A program made the translations under genes and the position numbers. The notes below the pieces were generated by a model that made no database searches, was not told where the DNA came from, and worked only from the letters and a program-made list of their open reading frames with translations. Below are positions 1 through 7,239 of a DNA stretch of 64,000 bases, in pieces. The stretch lies in the NCBI RefSeq assembly GCF_025143825.1, contig NZ_CP083560.1, forward strand, positions 2,232,001-2,296,000, written 5' to 3'. How positions within the stretch are numbered: the first letter of the stretch is position 1; each line of letters opens with the position of its first letter. The DNA comes from Sulfitobacter sp. S223 (GTDB lineage Bacteria; Pseudomonadota; Alphaproteobacteria; Rhodobacterales; Rhodobacteraceae).

Positions 1-14
1 TAAGTGGAGCACAC

Positions 15-368
15 ATGCCGCTATATGAGCATGTAATGATCGCGCGTCAGGACTTGTCCAATACACAAGCCGAAGGCCTGATCGAACATTTCGGTACCGT
101 TCTGTCCGACAACGGCGGGACACTCGTGGATAGCGAGTATTGGGGCGTCAAAACGATGGCCTACAAAATCAACAAGAACCGCAAGGGCCACTATGCCTTC
201 CTGCGCTCCGATGCACCGGCAACAGCCGTGCAGGAGATGGAACGCCTGATGCGCCTGCATGACGATGTCATGCGCGTTCTGACCATCAAAATGGACGAGC
301 ACAAAGAGCTGCCTTCCGTTCAGATGCAAAAACGTGACGAGCGCCCAGAGCGCCGTGAACGTCGCTGA
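15..368 (+). CDS. rpsF: 30S ribosomal protein S6
   Basis: Small-subunit ribosomal protein that binds 16S rRNA together with S18 in the platform. The 117-residue product has the S6 core: an N-terminal strand with MPLYEHVMIARQDL, the central YWGVKTMAYKINKNRKG strand and the MRVLTIKMDEH strand, followed by a very basic/charged tail (KRDERPERRERR) as is common in alphaproteobacteria. A purine-rich ribosome site (gtggagc) lies just upstream of the ATG. It heads a co-directional rpsF-rpsR-rplI cluster, the standard arrangement in bacteria. The operon promoter lies before the window start, so only 14 bases of leader are visible. Identification is secure. Confidence 0.97.
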   Translation: MPLYEHVMIARQDLSNTQAEGLIEHFGTVLSDNGGTLVDSEYWGVKTMAYKINKNRKGHYAFLRSDAPATAVQEMERLMRLHDDVMRVLTIKMDEHKELPSVQMQKRDERPERRERR

Positions 369-396
369 TTTTGGCTTGAGTAAAAGGACCTAACCC

Positions 397-624
397 ATGG
401 CTGCAAAACCATTTTTCCGCCGTCGTAAAGTTTGCCCCTTCTCGGGCGACAACGCACCGGCAATCGACTACAAAGACACACGTCTGCTTCAGCGCTACAT
501 CTCTGAGCGTGGCAAGATCGTGCCATCCCGCATCACCGCAGTGTCGGCCAAGAAACAACGCGAGCTGGCCCGTGCCATCAAACGCGCCCGTTTCCTCGCC
601 CTGCTGCCCTACGCAGTGAAGTAA
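397..624 (+). CDS. rpsR: 30S ribosomal protein S18
   Basis: Small-subunit ribosomal protein that forms a heterodimer with S6 on 16S rRNA. The 75-residue, strongly basic product has family signatures [12 protein letters not shown] near the N-terminus, [19 protein letters not shown] in the middle and the tail [12 protein letters not shown]. Length is normal for the family. It sits 28 bases after rpsF with an AGGA-type ribosome site, and rplI follows 12 bases later, so the three genes are very probably one transcript. Confidence 0.97.
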   Translation: MAAKPFFRRRKVCPFSGDNAPAIDYKDTRLLQRYISERGKIVPSRITAVSAKKQRELARAIKRARFLALLPYAVK

Positions 625-636
625 GGAGTACACATC

Positions 637-1254
637 ATGCAAGTTATCCTTCTCCAGCGCGTAGCGAAACTGGGCCAGATGGGCGACGTCGTTGACGTTA
701 AACCAGGCTATGCACGCAACTACCTGCTGCCTCAGCAAAAGGCGCTTTCCGCGTCCAAAGCAAACATCGAAGCTTTCGAGGGCCAAAAAGCCCAGCTTGA
801 AGTTCAAAACCTCGAGACCAAGAAAGAAGCCGATGCAATGGCTGACAAGCTTAACGGCCAGCAGTTCGTTGTGATTCGCTCTGCTTCCGATGCAGGCGCG
901 CTTTACGGTTCCGTTACGACACGTGACGCCGCCGACGCAGCGACCGCCGAAGGCTTCACAGTTGATCGCAAGCAGGTTGTCCTGACTGCGCCCATCAAAT
1001 ATCTGGGCATCCACGCTGTGCAGGTCATCCTGCACCCAGAGGTCGAAGCAACAATCGAGCTGAACGTAGCCCGTTCACCCGAAGAAGCCGAACTTCAAGC
1101 TGCCGGCAAATCCATTCAGGAACTGGCCGCAGAAGAAGAAGCTGCTGCCGAGTTCGAGATTTCCGAACTGTTCGACGATCTCGGCTCTGCCGCGTCCGAC
1201 GACGACGAAGCACCTGCTGCTTCCGGCGATCAGGAAGACACAGCAGGCAACTAA
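637..1254 (+). CDS. rplI: 50S ribosomal protein L9
   Basis: Large-subunit protein that binds 23S rRNA domain V near the L1 stalk. The N-terminal signature is clear ([17 protein letters not shown] followed by [13 protein letters not shown]), then the long connecting helix and the C-terminal domain. At 205 residues it is about 55 longer than the E. coli protein; the extra length is an acidic, Ala/Glu/Asp-rich tail from about residue 160, a form seen in other alphaproteobacteria. A good AGGAG ribosome site precedes the ATG. It is the last gene of the rpsF-rpsR-rplI cluster and is followed by an intrinsic terminator. Confidence 0.97.
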   Translation: MQVILLQRVAKLGQMGDVVDVKPGYARNYLLPQQKALSASKANIEAFEGQKAQLEVQNLETKKEADAMADKLNGQQFVVIRSASDAGALYGSVTTRDAADAATAEGFTVDRKQVVLTAPIKYLGIHAVQVILHPEVEATIELNVARSPEEAELQAAGKSIQELAAEEEAAAEFEISELFDDLGSAASDDDEAPAASGDQEDTAGN

Positions 1255-1278
1255 GCCTCACGTGCCAGACTCAATTAA

Positions 1279-1306
1279 AACGCCGCGCATTTTGCGCGGC
1301 GTTTTT
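1279..1306 (+). terminator. Intrinsic terminator of the rpsF operon
   Basis: An 11-bp GC-rich stem (aacgccgcgca / tgcgcggcgtt) with a three-base loop is followed by a run of T. It lies about 25 bases after the rplI stop codon, and the preceding A-run means it could also act on the minus strand against the VOC fragment that follows. Confidence 0.9.
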
Positions 1307-1338
1307 CGTTGGACATACCTCGGGCCCGCCCGGCGCTT

Positions 1339-1569
1339 TCAATCCAGTCCCAACGCAGGCTGCTCCAGCTCCTGAAAAGTGGCCCCGCCCTGTGGAAATC
1401 GCAACCAGATCGAATAAAACACACAGTCGCGCAATCCGTTGCCGCGCGAAACCGCTTCGCCAGACAGGGTTCTCGGCGAACGCATTTCCTCGCAGCCAAA
1501 AACGTCCCTGTAGAATGAAGCCAATCTATCAGCGCAGCGCGCAGTGATACTGATATGGGCCAATTTCAT
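1339..1569 (-). pseudogene. N-terminal half of a VOC/glyoxalase-fold protein
   Basis: The 76-residue reading frame starts MKLAHISITARCADRLASF and continues YRDVFGCEE, the first beta-alpha-beta unit of the vicinal oxygen chelate (glyoxalase/bleomycin resistance) superfamily. Such proteins are normally about 120-140 residues with two such units; here the frame ends after the first, roughly at the point FQELEQPALGLD, and the DNA beyond runs straight into the rpsF-operon terminator. No second half was seen in any frame nearby. It is therefore probably a truncated remnant, although a short single-motif protein that dimerises cannot be excluded. Substrate unknown. Confidence 0.55.
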
Positions 1570-1776
1570 AGCAGGACTATCCTTTCTCTCGGGTAGCTAA
1601 AGCAAAATCAGCATTTTGTCTGCCGTGGCGCGCGCCCACATCTTTCATCACCGGTTCAGGCACTGCCCACCGCTGCCGAGGCACATAAGCGAATGCCTGC
1701 CGCTCAAATTCGATCACCTTGCTCCCTCGCCTCACGCAGCTTACCCAACAAAGGTCAGAGATTTCCGGACCTTCCA

Positions 1777-2259
1777 ATGCATCCACTATATCGCCGCTCC
1801 TTTCTTATTGCTGGTCTTGCTGCCCTCGCAGCCTGTTCAACCCGAGAATCCGCCACGGCGCCTGCCTCAAGTGGTTTCGGCCCACCGCTGCACCCCAATG
1901 AGACACCGCAGCTGCGCGCCTCCATCAACCACTGGGCTGATCACTACGAAATCCCGCGCAGCCTTGTGCACCGGCTCGCCATCCGCGAGAGCACCCACAA
2001 CCCTGCGGCCCGCAACGGCCCCTATTACGGATTGCTTCAGATCCTGCCGCAAACCGCCCGCACCATGGGGTTTCGCGGAAAGCCGGACGACCTCCTCAAC
2101 GCTGACACCAACCTCGAATTTGCGGGCAAGTACCTGCGTGGTGCGTGGCTCTTGGCTGACGGGGATGAGGCGACAGCAATCGGCTGGTACGCGCGCGGAT
2201 ACTATTACGAAGCCAAGAGGCGCGGCATGTTAGTCGAAACCGGACTGAGAGCTGGCTAA
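1777..2259 (+). CDS. Lytic transglycosylase-like lipoprotein (SLT domain)
   Basis: Probable outer- or inner-membrane lipoprotein that cleaves the peptidoglycan glycan backbone. The chosen ATG (1777) gives a short basic n-region (MHPLYRR), a hydrophobic stretch and a lipobox LAAC at about residues 16-19; an upstream in-frame ATG at 1693 would bury the signal peptide and is rejected. The SLT fold follows: a catalytic-type glutamate in LAIRESTHNPAARNG, the YYGLLQILPQTARTMGF segment and the C-terminal GWYARGYYYEAKRRG. At 160 residues it is a compact single-domain enzyme. It stands alone between the ribosomal operon and an ion exchanger. The exact lytic transglycosylase subfamily is not certain. 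Confidence 0.85.
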   Translation: MHPLYRRSFLIAGLAALAACSTRESATAPASSGFGPPLHPNETPQLRASINHWADHYEIPRSLVHRLAIRESTHNPAARNGPYYGLLQILPQTARTMGFRGKPDDLLNADTNLEFAGKYLRGAWLLADGDEATAIGWYARGYYYEAKRRGMLVETGLRAG

Positions 2260-2371
2260 CCCATATTTTCATGGGCCTCTTGTAAACATCTGAAAGGCAC
2301 ACAATCTGCCTGAGGTACCGTTTGTCTGCTGGACGTCCAGCAGGTGCAGCTACGGTTGCGCGGGGCGCATC

Positions 2372-3298
2372 ATGACATTCTTCCTCTTTTGTTCTGTCGG
2401 CCTTATCGGTCTTCTTCTGGGCGGCACGCTATTGGTCCAGGGTGCCGTGGGCATCGCCGCCCGGCTTGGGGTTTCGCCGCTTCTCATTGGTGTGGTGCTG
2501 GTTGGCTTTGGCACCTCTACGCCCGAGCTATTGACCAGCTTGAATGCTGCTCTGGCAGGCTCTCCGGGTATTGCGACTGGAAACGTGGTTGGTAGCAACA
2601 TTGCCAACATCCTGTTGATCCTCGGTCTGACGGCACTGGTGCGACCTGCGCTGCTGGATCACAAGATCATGGTCTTGGACGGAAGCGCCATGATGCTGGT
2701 CACATTGTTGGCCGTGCCAATGCTGCTGTCGGGCATGATCGGCCGCATCGAGGGCGCGATTCTCTGTGCTGCACTGGCGACCTATCTGATCGTACGCGTC
2801 AGCAAAGGCGGCGAGATTGACGCCATAGACGAACTAGAGGCCCCACCTCCGGTCCTGCGCGCCAGCGTTGCTTTTGCCGCCGGTTTGGCCGTGACCTTGA
2901 TCAGTGCGCATTTTTTGGTCCTTGGCGCTGTCGGCTTTGCCCGCCTGCTCAATATTTCCGAGGCAGTAATCGGCGTGACGATCGTTGCGGTCGGCACCTC
3001 CCTACCAGAGCTTGTGACCTCCCTTATCGCCGCGCGAAAAGGCCAAAGCGATATGGCTATCGGCAACATTCTCGGCAGCAATATTTTTAACATCTCGGGC
3101 ATTCTGGGCCTGACCGCCCTGATCCATCCACTCGAAGTGCCGCTGTCTATTTCCAGCTATGATCAATGGATCATGGTCGCAGCCGCAGCTGCGCTGCTGG
3201 GCGCAGGCCTTAACTGGGGGCGCCTTTCCCGAATTTCGGGCGGCGTATTTCTAGTAAGCTATGCCGCCTACATCGCGACACTTGTGCGATCACTTTAG
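2372..3298 (+). CDS. CaCA-family calcium/sodium antiporter (YrbG-like)
   Basis: Inner-membrane cation exchanger of the Ca2+:cation antiporter family. The two inverted alpha-repeats that form the ion site are obvious: GFGTSTPELLTSLNAAL with GNVVGSNIANILLILGL in the first half, and AVGTSLPELVTSLIAAR with GNILGSNIFNISGILGL in the second. The 308-residue length and about ten hydrophobic segments fit bacterial YrbG/NCX-type proteins, with a short cytosolic loop around KGGEIDAIDELEAPP joining the two halves. Which ions it exchanges cannot be read from sequence. It is monocistronic and converges on tig. Confidence 0.92.
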   Translation: MTFFLFCSVGLIGLLLGGTLLVQGAVGIAARLGVSPLLIGVVLVGFGTSTPELLTSLNAALAGSPGIATGNVVGSNIANILLILGLTALVRPALLDHKIMVLDGSAMMLVTLLAVPMLLSGMIGRIEGAILCAALATYLIVRVSKGGEIDAIDELEAPPPVLRASVAFAAGLAVTLISAHFLVLGAVGFARLLNISEAVIGVTIVAVGTSLPELVTSLIAARKGQSDMAIGNILGSNIFNISGILGLTALIHPLEVPLSISSYDQWIMVAAAAALLGAGLNWGRLSRISGGVFLVSYAAYIATLVRSL

Positions 3299-3303
3299 AA
3301 CAA

Positions 3304-3334
3304 AAAAAGCCCCGCAGTCTCCTGCGGGGCCTTC
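3304..3334. terminator. Bidirectional terminator between the exchanger and tig
   Basis: A stem of gccccgcag / ctgcggggc with an A-run on the left and pyrimidine-rich DNA on the right lies between the two convergent genes. On the minus strand it ends in a T-run, so it is strongest for tig. Confidence 0.85.
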
Positions 3335-3352
3335 CTAACTAAGATCGACTGC

Positions 3353-4684
3353 TTACTCTTCTTCGAGTGCCTCAATGGCTTTCTGCAGTTCGTCTTTTGA
3401 GACTTCTTTGTCAGAAATTGTTGCCAGACCAAAGACGTGGTCAACGACCTTGTCTTCAAAAATCGGCGCGCGCATCTGCTGCTGCATCTGCTGGTTTTGC
3501 TGAACAAATTCAAAGAACTGACGCTCTTGACCAGGGTACTGACGCGCTTGGTTCATGATCGCCTGTGTCATCTCGGCGTCGGTCACCTCAACTTCGGCTT
3601 TCTGGCCAAGTTCGGCAAGCAGCAGGCCCAGACGCACGCGGCGCGCAGCAAGTTTCTTGTGCTCATCTGTGGTTTCGATCTCTGGATGATCGTGGCCCTG
3701 AACTTCAGGGTTATCTTCGTGCCACAGCTGGTGTGCAATCTGGCCTGCTTCTGCATCCAGCAAGGATGGCGGCAGATCGAAATCAACCAGTTTGTCCAAC
3801 GCGTCCAGCAGGCCACGCTTCATCACTGCGCGCGAAGCACCTGTGTATTCTGATTCCAGACGCTCGCCAATCTGCACTTTCAGCGCAGCAAGGTCTTCGG
3901 CACCGAATTTGGTCGCCATCTCGTCGTTGATCTCAGCGGCTACAGGCTCTTTCACTTCCTTGATGGTGCAAGAGAAGATAGCCTCTTTGCCCGCAAGGTG
4001 CTCTGCCTGATAATCGTCGGGGAAATTGACGGTAACGTCTTTTTCCTCTTCGGCTTTCACGCCAACCAGCTGCTCTTCAAATCCGGGGATGAAGGAGTTG
4101 GAGCCCAGCACCAGCGGATAGTCTTCTGCGGAGCCACCTTCGAATGCTTCGCCGTCAACCTTGCCGACAAAGTCCATTACAACCTGATCGCCGTCTTTGG
4201 CTTTGGAGCCTTTCTTGCGGGCTTTAAAGTCCTGAGCTGTTTCGGCCAGTGATGCGAGCGCTTCGTCGATGGACGCATCATCCGCTTTCACGACCATTTT
4301 CTCCAGTTTGATGGAGCTCAGATCAACTTCGGGAATCTCTGGCAATTTTTCGTAGGACATGTCGACCTCGACATCATCGCCTTCTTTCCAGTCTTCGTTG
4401 GTCATTTTCACGTCAGGCTGCATCGCAGGACGGTCACCGGAAGTTTCGAAGTGCTCGTTCATGGCACCATCGATGGCTTCCTGCATGGCTTCGCCCAGAA
4501 TACGCGGGCCAAACTGCTTTTTCAGCAGCGCCATCGGTACTTTGCCCTTACGGAAGCCCTTCATTTCGACTTCGGGCTGCGCCTCTTTCAGCTTATCGTT
4601 CACCTTCACTTCCAGCTCGGCGGCTGTCAGGGTGATGGAATAGCCGCGTTTCAGACCTTCGTTCAGCGTCTCTTTGACCTGCAT
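3353..4684 (-). CDS. tig: Trigger factor, ribosome-associated chaperone and prolyl isomerase
   Basis: Chaperone that docks at the ribosome exit tunnel through L23 and shields nascent chains. The start at 4684 gives [16 protein letters not shown]; a 35-residue upstream extension is basic junk and is rejected. The ribosome-docking signature is present as [17 protein letters not shown] (about residues 42-58). The FKBP-like PPIase domain follows ([19 protein letters not shown] ... [17 protein letters not shown]), then the helical C-terminal arm domain. At 443 residues the length is normal. The gene is followed by a strong terminator and lies upstream of, but transcribed away from, the GapR-like gene's end. 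Confidence 0.96.
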   Translation of the reverse strand: MQVKETLNEGLKRGYSITLTAAELEVKVNDKLKEAQPEVEMKGFRKGKVPMALLKKQFGPRILGEAMQEAIDGAMNEHFETSGDRPAMQPDVKMTNEDWKEGDDVEVDMSYEKLPEIPEVDLSSIKLEKMVVKADDASIDEALASLAETAQDFKARKKGSKAKDGDQVVMDFVGKVDGEAFEGGSAEDYPLVLGSNSFIPGFEEQLVGVKAEEEKDVTVNFPDDYQAEHLAGKEAIFSCTIKEVKEPVAAEINDEMATKFGAEDLAALKVQIGERLESEYTGASRAVMKRGLLDALDKLVDFDLPPSLLDAEAGQIAHQLWHEDNPEVQGHDHPEIETTDEHKKLAARRVRLGLLLAELGQKAEVEVTDAEMTQAIMNQARQYPGQERQFFEFVQQNQQMQQQMRAPIFEDKVVDHVFGLATISDKEVSKDELQKAIEALEEE

Positions 4685-4806
4685 GTGTGCTCCATAGCGT
4701 TTGGCCGCGCTTTTGCGCGCGGGGCAGAAAATTTGTGCTCTTCTATTGGCGGGGGCCGTTGTGTGCAAGCACCGTTTCACCCCTGCCAAAGCTCAAGCGC
4801 GCAGGA

Positions 4807-5091
4807 TTACATCCCCAGCGCTTCTTTATACATGTCCAACACCGCTTCTTCTTCGGCGATGTCATCTGGTTCGCGCTTGCGAAGGGCGATCACCTTGCGC
4901 AGAATCTTTGTGTCATAGCCACGCGATTTTGCTTCGGCCATCACTTCTTTTTGTTGCTCGGCGAGGTCCTTCTTTTCAGAGTCCAGACGCTCGATCCGTT
5001 CAACGAACTGGCGCAGCTCGTTCGCTGTAACGCGGTAGTTTGCATCACCTGCGTCCTCAACGGGCGCGGGGTTTGTGCTGAATTCGCTCAT
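4807..5091 (-). CDS. DUF2312 / GapR-like nucleoid-associated protein
   Basis: A 94-residue coiled-coil protein of the DUF2312 family, of which Caulobacter GapR is the studied member: it clamps overtwisted DNA ahead of polymerases and stimulates type II topoisomerases. Matching features are NELRQFVERIERLDSEK, the long heptad region AEQQKEVMAEAKSRGYD and the basic DNA-contacting helix TKILRKVIALRKREPDD, ending in EEAVLDMYKEALGM. The start at 5091 was chosen over an upstream in-frame ATG because the conserved domain begins shortly after it. The functional transfer from Caulobacter is inference; family membership is firm. Confidence 0.92.
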   Translation of the reverse strand: MSEFSTNPAPVEDAGDANYRVTANELRQFVERIERLDSEKKDLAEQQKEVMAEAKSRGYDTKILRKVIALRKREPDDIAEEEAVLDMYKEALGM

Positions 5092-5205
5092 GTGCTGCTC
5101 CTTGTCGTGCAGGGGGGCTACCTTGTAGGGCGCCTTGCTACCCTGCCCCCTGCGCTGCTGCAAGGTGCTCTTGCCGCGCGCAGCGGATTATCCTAAAGCT
5201 CGGCC

Positions 5206-5445
5206 ATGGAAAATACTGGCTCCTCCCCGTTCGAAGCGCTCATCTGGATCGGCAGTGCGATTTCGCTGCTTGGTTTGTTGGGTTTGGTCTATTGCATTAT
5301 CCGTGTGAGCCGCGCCAAACGCGCGCAACTGGATGATGAAAGCATGCGTGCGGTGTTAAAAAAAGTCGTCCCTTTGAACCTTGGTGCCTTGTTCTTGTCG
5401 GTCATCGGCTTGATGACAGTCATCATCGGCATTTTTCTAGGTTAA
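5206..5445 (+). CDS. Small two-pass inner-membrane protein, function unknown
   Basis: The 79-residue product has two clear hydrophobic spans, about residues 11-32 (ALIWIGSAISLLGLLGLVYC) and 56-78 (LGALFLSVIGLMTVIIGIFL), joined by a charged 20-residue segment with SRAKRAQLDDESM. The hairpin topology with a basic loop predicts both ends in the periplasm. Codon use matches neighbouring genes. It lies divergent from the GapR-like gene with a short leader and 53 bases upstream of the DUF442-type gene, so it may share a transcript with it. I do not recognise a named family. Confidence 0.75.
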   Translation: MENTGSSPFEALIWIGSAISLLGLLGLVYCIIRVSRAKRAQLDDESMRAVLKKVVPLNLGALFLSVIGLMTVIIGIFLG

Positions 5446-5498
5446 CACGGGCGCTGCCCCTTCTGGACAGCCTGTCTTGTGCGCTATAGGTTTCAATC

Positions 5499-5921
5499 AT
5501 GGATATCAGACAACTCACCCCCCGCTATTTCGTCGCCCCGCAGATCTCTCCGGAGGATATGGCCGCCTACAAAGAAGCGGGAATAGCCCGGATTCTATGC
5601 AATCGGCCTGACGAAGAAGTGCCACCTGCGCTTGGGAGTGAAGCCATGAAGGCCGCTGCCGAAGCCGCCGGATTGGAGTTTGCGATGCAGCCTCTGACGC
5701 ACTCGACAATGACCGAAGAAAACGTGATGCGGAACCGTGAGATCGGCCTTGATAAAGAAGGTGTCACGCTCGCCTATTGCGCTTCGGGCACCAGATCCAG
5801 CATCGCGTGGGCCCTTGGCCAAGCAGGTTTGCAGTCGGCTGATGAAATCATCAAGGCCGCGCAATCAGCTGGTTATGATCTTGAGAATATGCGCGGCTAT
5901 CTACAGCAACACGAGAGCTAA
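5499..5921 (+). CDS. DUF442 / TIGR01244-type phosphatase- or rhodanese-like protein
   Basis: The 140-residue protein matches the small family often labelled TIGR01244 sulfur transferase or beta-lactamase-hydrolase-like N-domain, which has a dual-specificity-phosphatase fold. Seen in the sequence: the opening MDIRQLTPRYFVAPQISPED, the substrate-pocket strand ILCNRPDEEVP and the anion-binding loop AYCASGTRSSIAWAL, where the Cys and Arg fit a C-x(n)-R catalytic loop. In other bacteria members act in sulfide metabolism, often fused to persulfide dioxygenase; here the domain stands alone with no sulfur genes adjacent, so the substrate is unknown. Confidence 0.85.
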   Translation: MDIRQLTPRYFVAPQISPEDMAAYKEAGIARILCNRPDEEVPPALGSEAMKAAAEAAGLEFAMQPLTHSTMTEENVMRNREIGLDKEGVTLAYCASGTRSSIAWALGQAGLQSADEIIKAAQSAGYDLENMRGYLQQHES

Positions 5922-5951
5922 ACCATTGTAACGCTGGATTGCAGGCCACGA

Positions 5952-7121
5952 TCAACCGGCCTGCGATCGCGATCCGGCGGCGGCTTCCTTCTCCAACTCT
6001 TTCAGGCGCTCCATTTGCGCGTCCGCTTGCTCTGCCGCTTCCTCCATGTCGGGCAGTTCGGGCAGGTCATCCATATCGCCAAAAATATCGATATCCGACA
6101 CATCCGGCACGCCAAGGTCCTCCGGTTCGTGCTGTGACCTTTGGTCGGGCGACACATCAATCCCCGCAGTCACATCCGGCAGATCCAAGCCTTCACGATC
6201 AGATGCGCGCCTGCGCGGTTCTGCATAGCGTCTGGTTTGTTCTTGCTCAACCTGAAGAGCACGCTTTCCATCGATCTGGCCAAGCGTACCCCGGCTGATA
6301 GCACGCCCGTTCGCGTCAATAACCAGCGCATGCGCCATACTTGAAAGGTTGAGATCCAGCACTTCACCTACTTTGAGCGCTCTGACAGATTGCAAGGGCA
6401 TCTTGAATCGCGTCAACGCGATTGTCAGCTCTGCATGCAGCCCCAGAACGGTATCCCCAAGGGTAGCAGTTGGCGCTGCTTCACTGCCCCCCTCTTCGGA
6501 TTCTTCGGTCGCGGCAGATGGCGCTCTTGGCTCCGGCAGGATCAGTGATAGTTTCCCCACCCGCGCACCTGCTGCCATGTCCAGCGTGATCTCGATCACT
6601 TGGTAATCATTCGCGTCCAGCGCCAACTTGGCTTGGCGGGGTGTTTTTGCCCAAACACCAAACCTGTAGCCCTTCAATAGTATGCCATCGGCCTCTTCTT
6701 CTGGCATTGGTGCGGCATGTCGCATCAATCCCTCGATAAAGGGCGCGCAAAGTGCCGCATCGGTTGAAGTATTGGCACGCGGCGTTTCGCCCTCTGGAGT
6801 GACAAATACCTTGCCCATGGTTTGCTGCTGGATCAGCCCCGCCACCAGCACATGATCCAACACCGCCGCCGCAACCTGCGTACCGGGACCGTCCATCAAC
6901 AGGATCAGCGACGTTTCATCCAGACGTGATGTTAGATCATCGCCACTGCATGTTTGACGCGTCACGCCAAGCGCACTCAACGACAGAGACATCATTTTTT
7001 CGCCCTGCTTTGCAGCGGTCAGACGCAGCGCGCGCGCCAAGGACATCGCCCGTGCGGCATGAGCCTCGCGCCCCGAGCGCGCCTTGCGCTGTACCAGTGA
7101 TGTCATCTGCTCGGCGCTCAT
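5952..7121 (-). CDS. FliM/FliN-family flagellar C-ring-like protein
   Basis: The 389-residue protein carries a C-terminal SpoA (FliN-like) domain at about residues 230-300, with VLGLHAELTIALTRFKMP, then ALKVGEVLDLNLSSM and LVIDANGRAISRGTLGQIDG, typical of the flagellar switch and type III secretion C-ring. The N-terminal 200 residues look like a diverged FliM-type middle domain. The C-terminal 90 residues are acidic and low-complexity (DIDIFGDMDDLPELPDMEE). No other flagellar gene is nearby. In the Roseobacter group such orphan proteins are annotated as C-ring proteins; whether it acts in the motor is inferred only. Confidence 0.78.
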   Translation of the reverse strand: MSAEQMTSLVQRKARSGREAHAARAMSLARALRLTAAKQGEKMMSLSLSALGVTRQTCSGDDLTSRLDETSLILLMDGPGTQVAAAVLDHVLVAGLIQQQTMGKVFVTPEGETPRANTSTDAALCAPFIEGLMRHAAPMPEEEADGILLKGYRFGVWAKTPRQAKLALDANDYQVIEITLDMAAGARVGKLSLILPEPRAPSAATEESEEGGSEAAPTATLGDTVLGLHAELTIALTRFKMPLQSVRALKVGEVLDLNLSSMAHALVIDANGRAISRGTLGQIDGKRALQVEQEQTRRYAEPRRRASDREGLDLPDVTAGIDVSPDQRSQHEPEDLGVPDVSDIDIFGDMDDLPELPDMEEAAEQADAQMERLKELEKEAAAGSRSQAG

Positions 7122-7239
7122 ATCAGTCGTGGTCCCGTTGCCCTTATTGTGACGCTACTGCGGATAGCGTGGCACGGTTAAAGCCGCGCCTTTCTGGCGT
7201 CATGGCTCAATTGGTACCGATAAATGGTTACCAGCGCCT

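Noticed and set aside
286..1035. Long minus-strand frame across rpsR and rplI
   Set aside because: It lies antisense to three certain ribosomal genes with normal codon use; an opposite-strand shadow of high-GC coding DNA.
1577..1786. Minus-strand 69-codon frame upstream of the VOC fragment
   Set aside because: It overlaps the start of the lipoprotein gene, lacks a recognised family, and has no good ribosome site.
7122..7239. Possible tRNA-like segment with 'ggctcaattggta'
   Set aside because: The D-arm-like string is not followed by anticodon and T arms that pair; coincidence.
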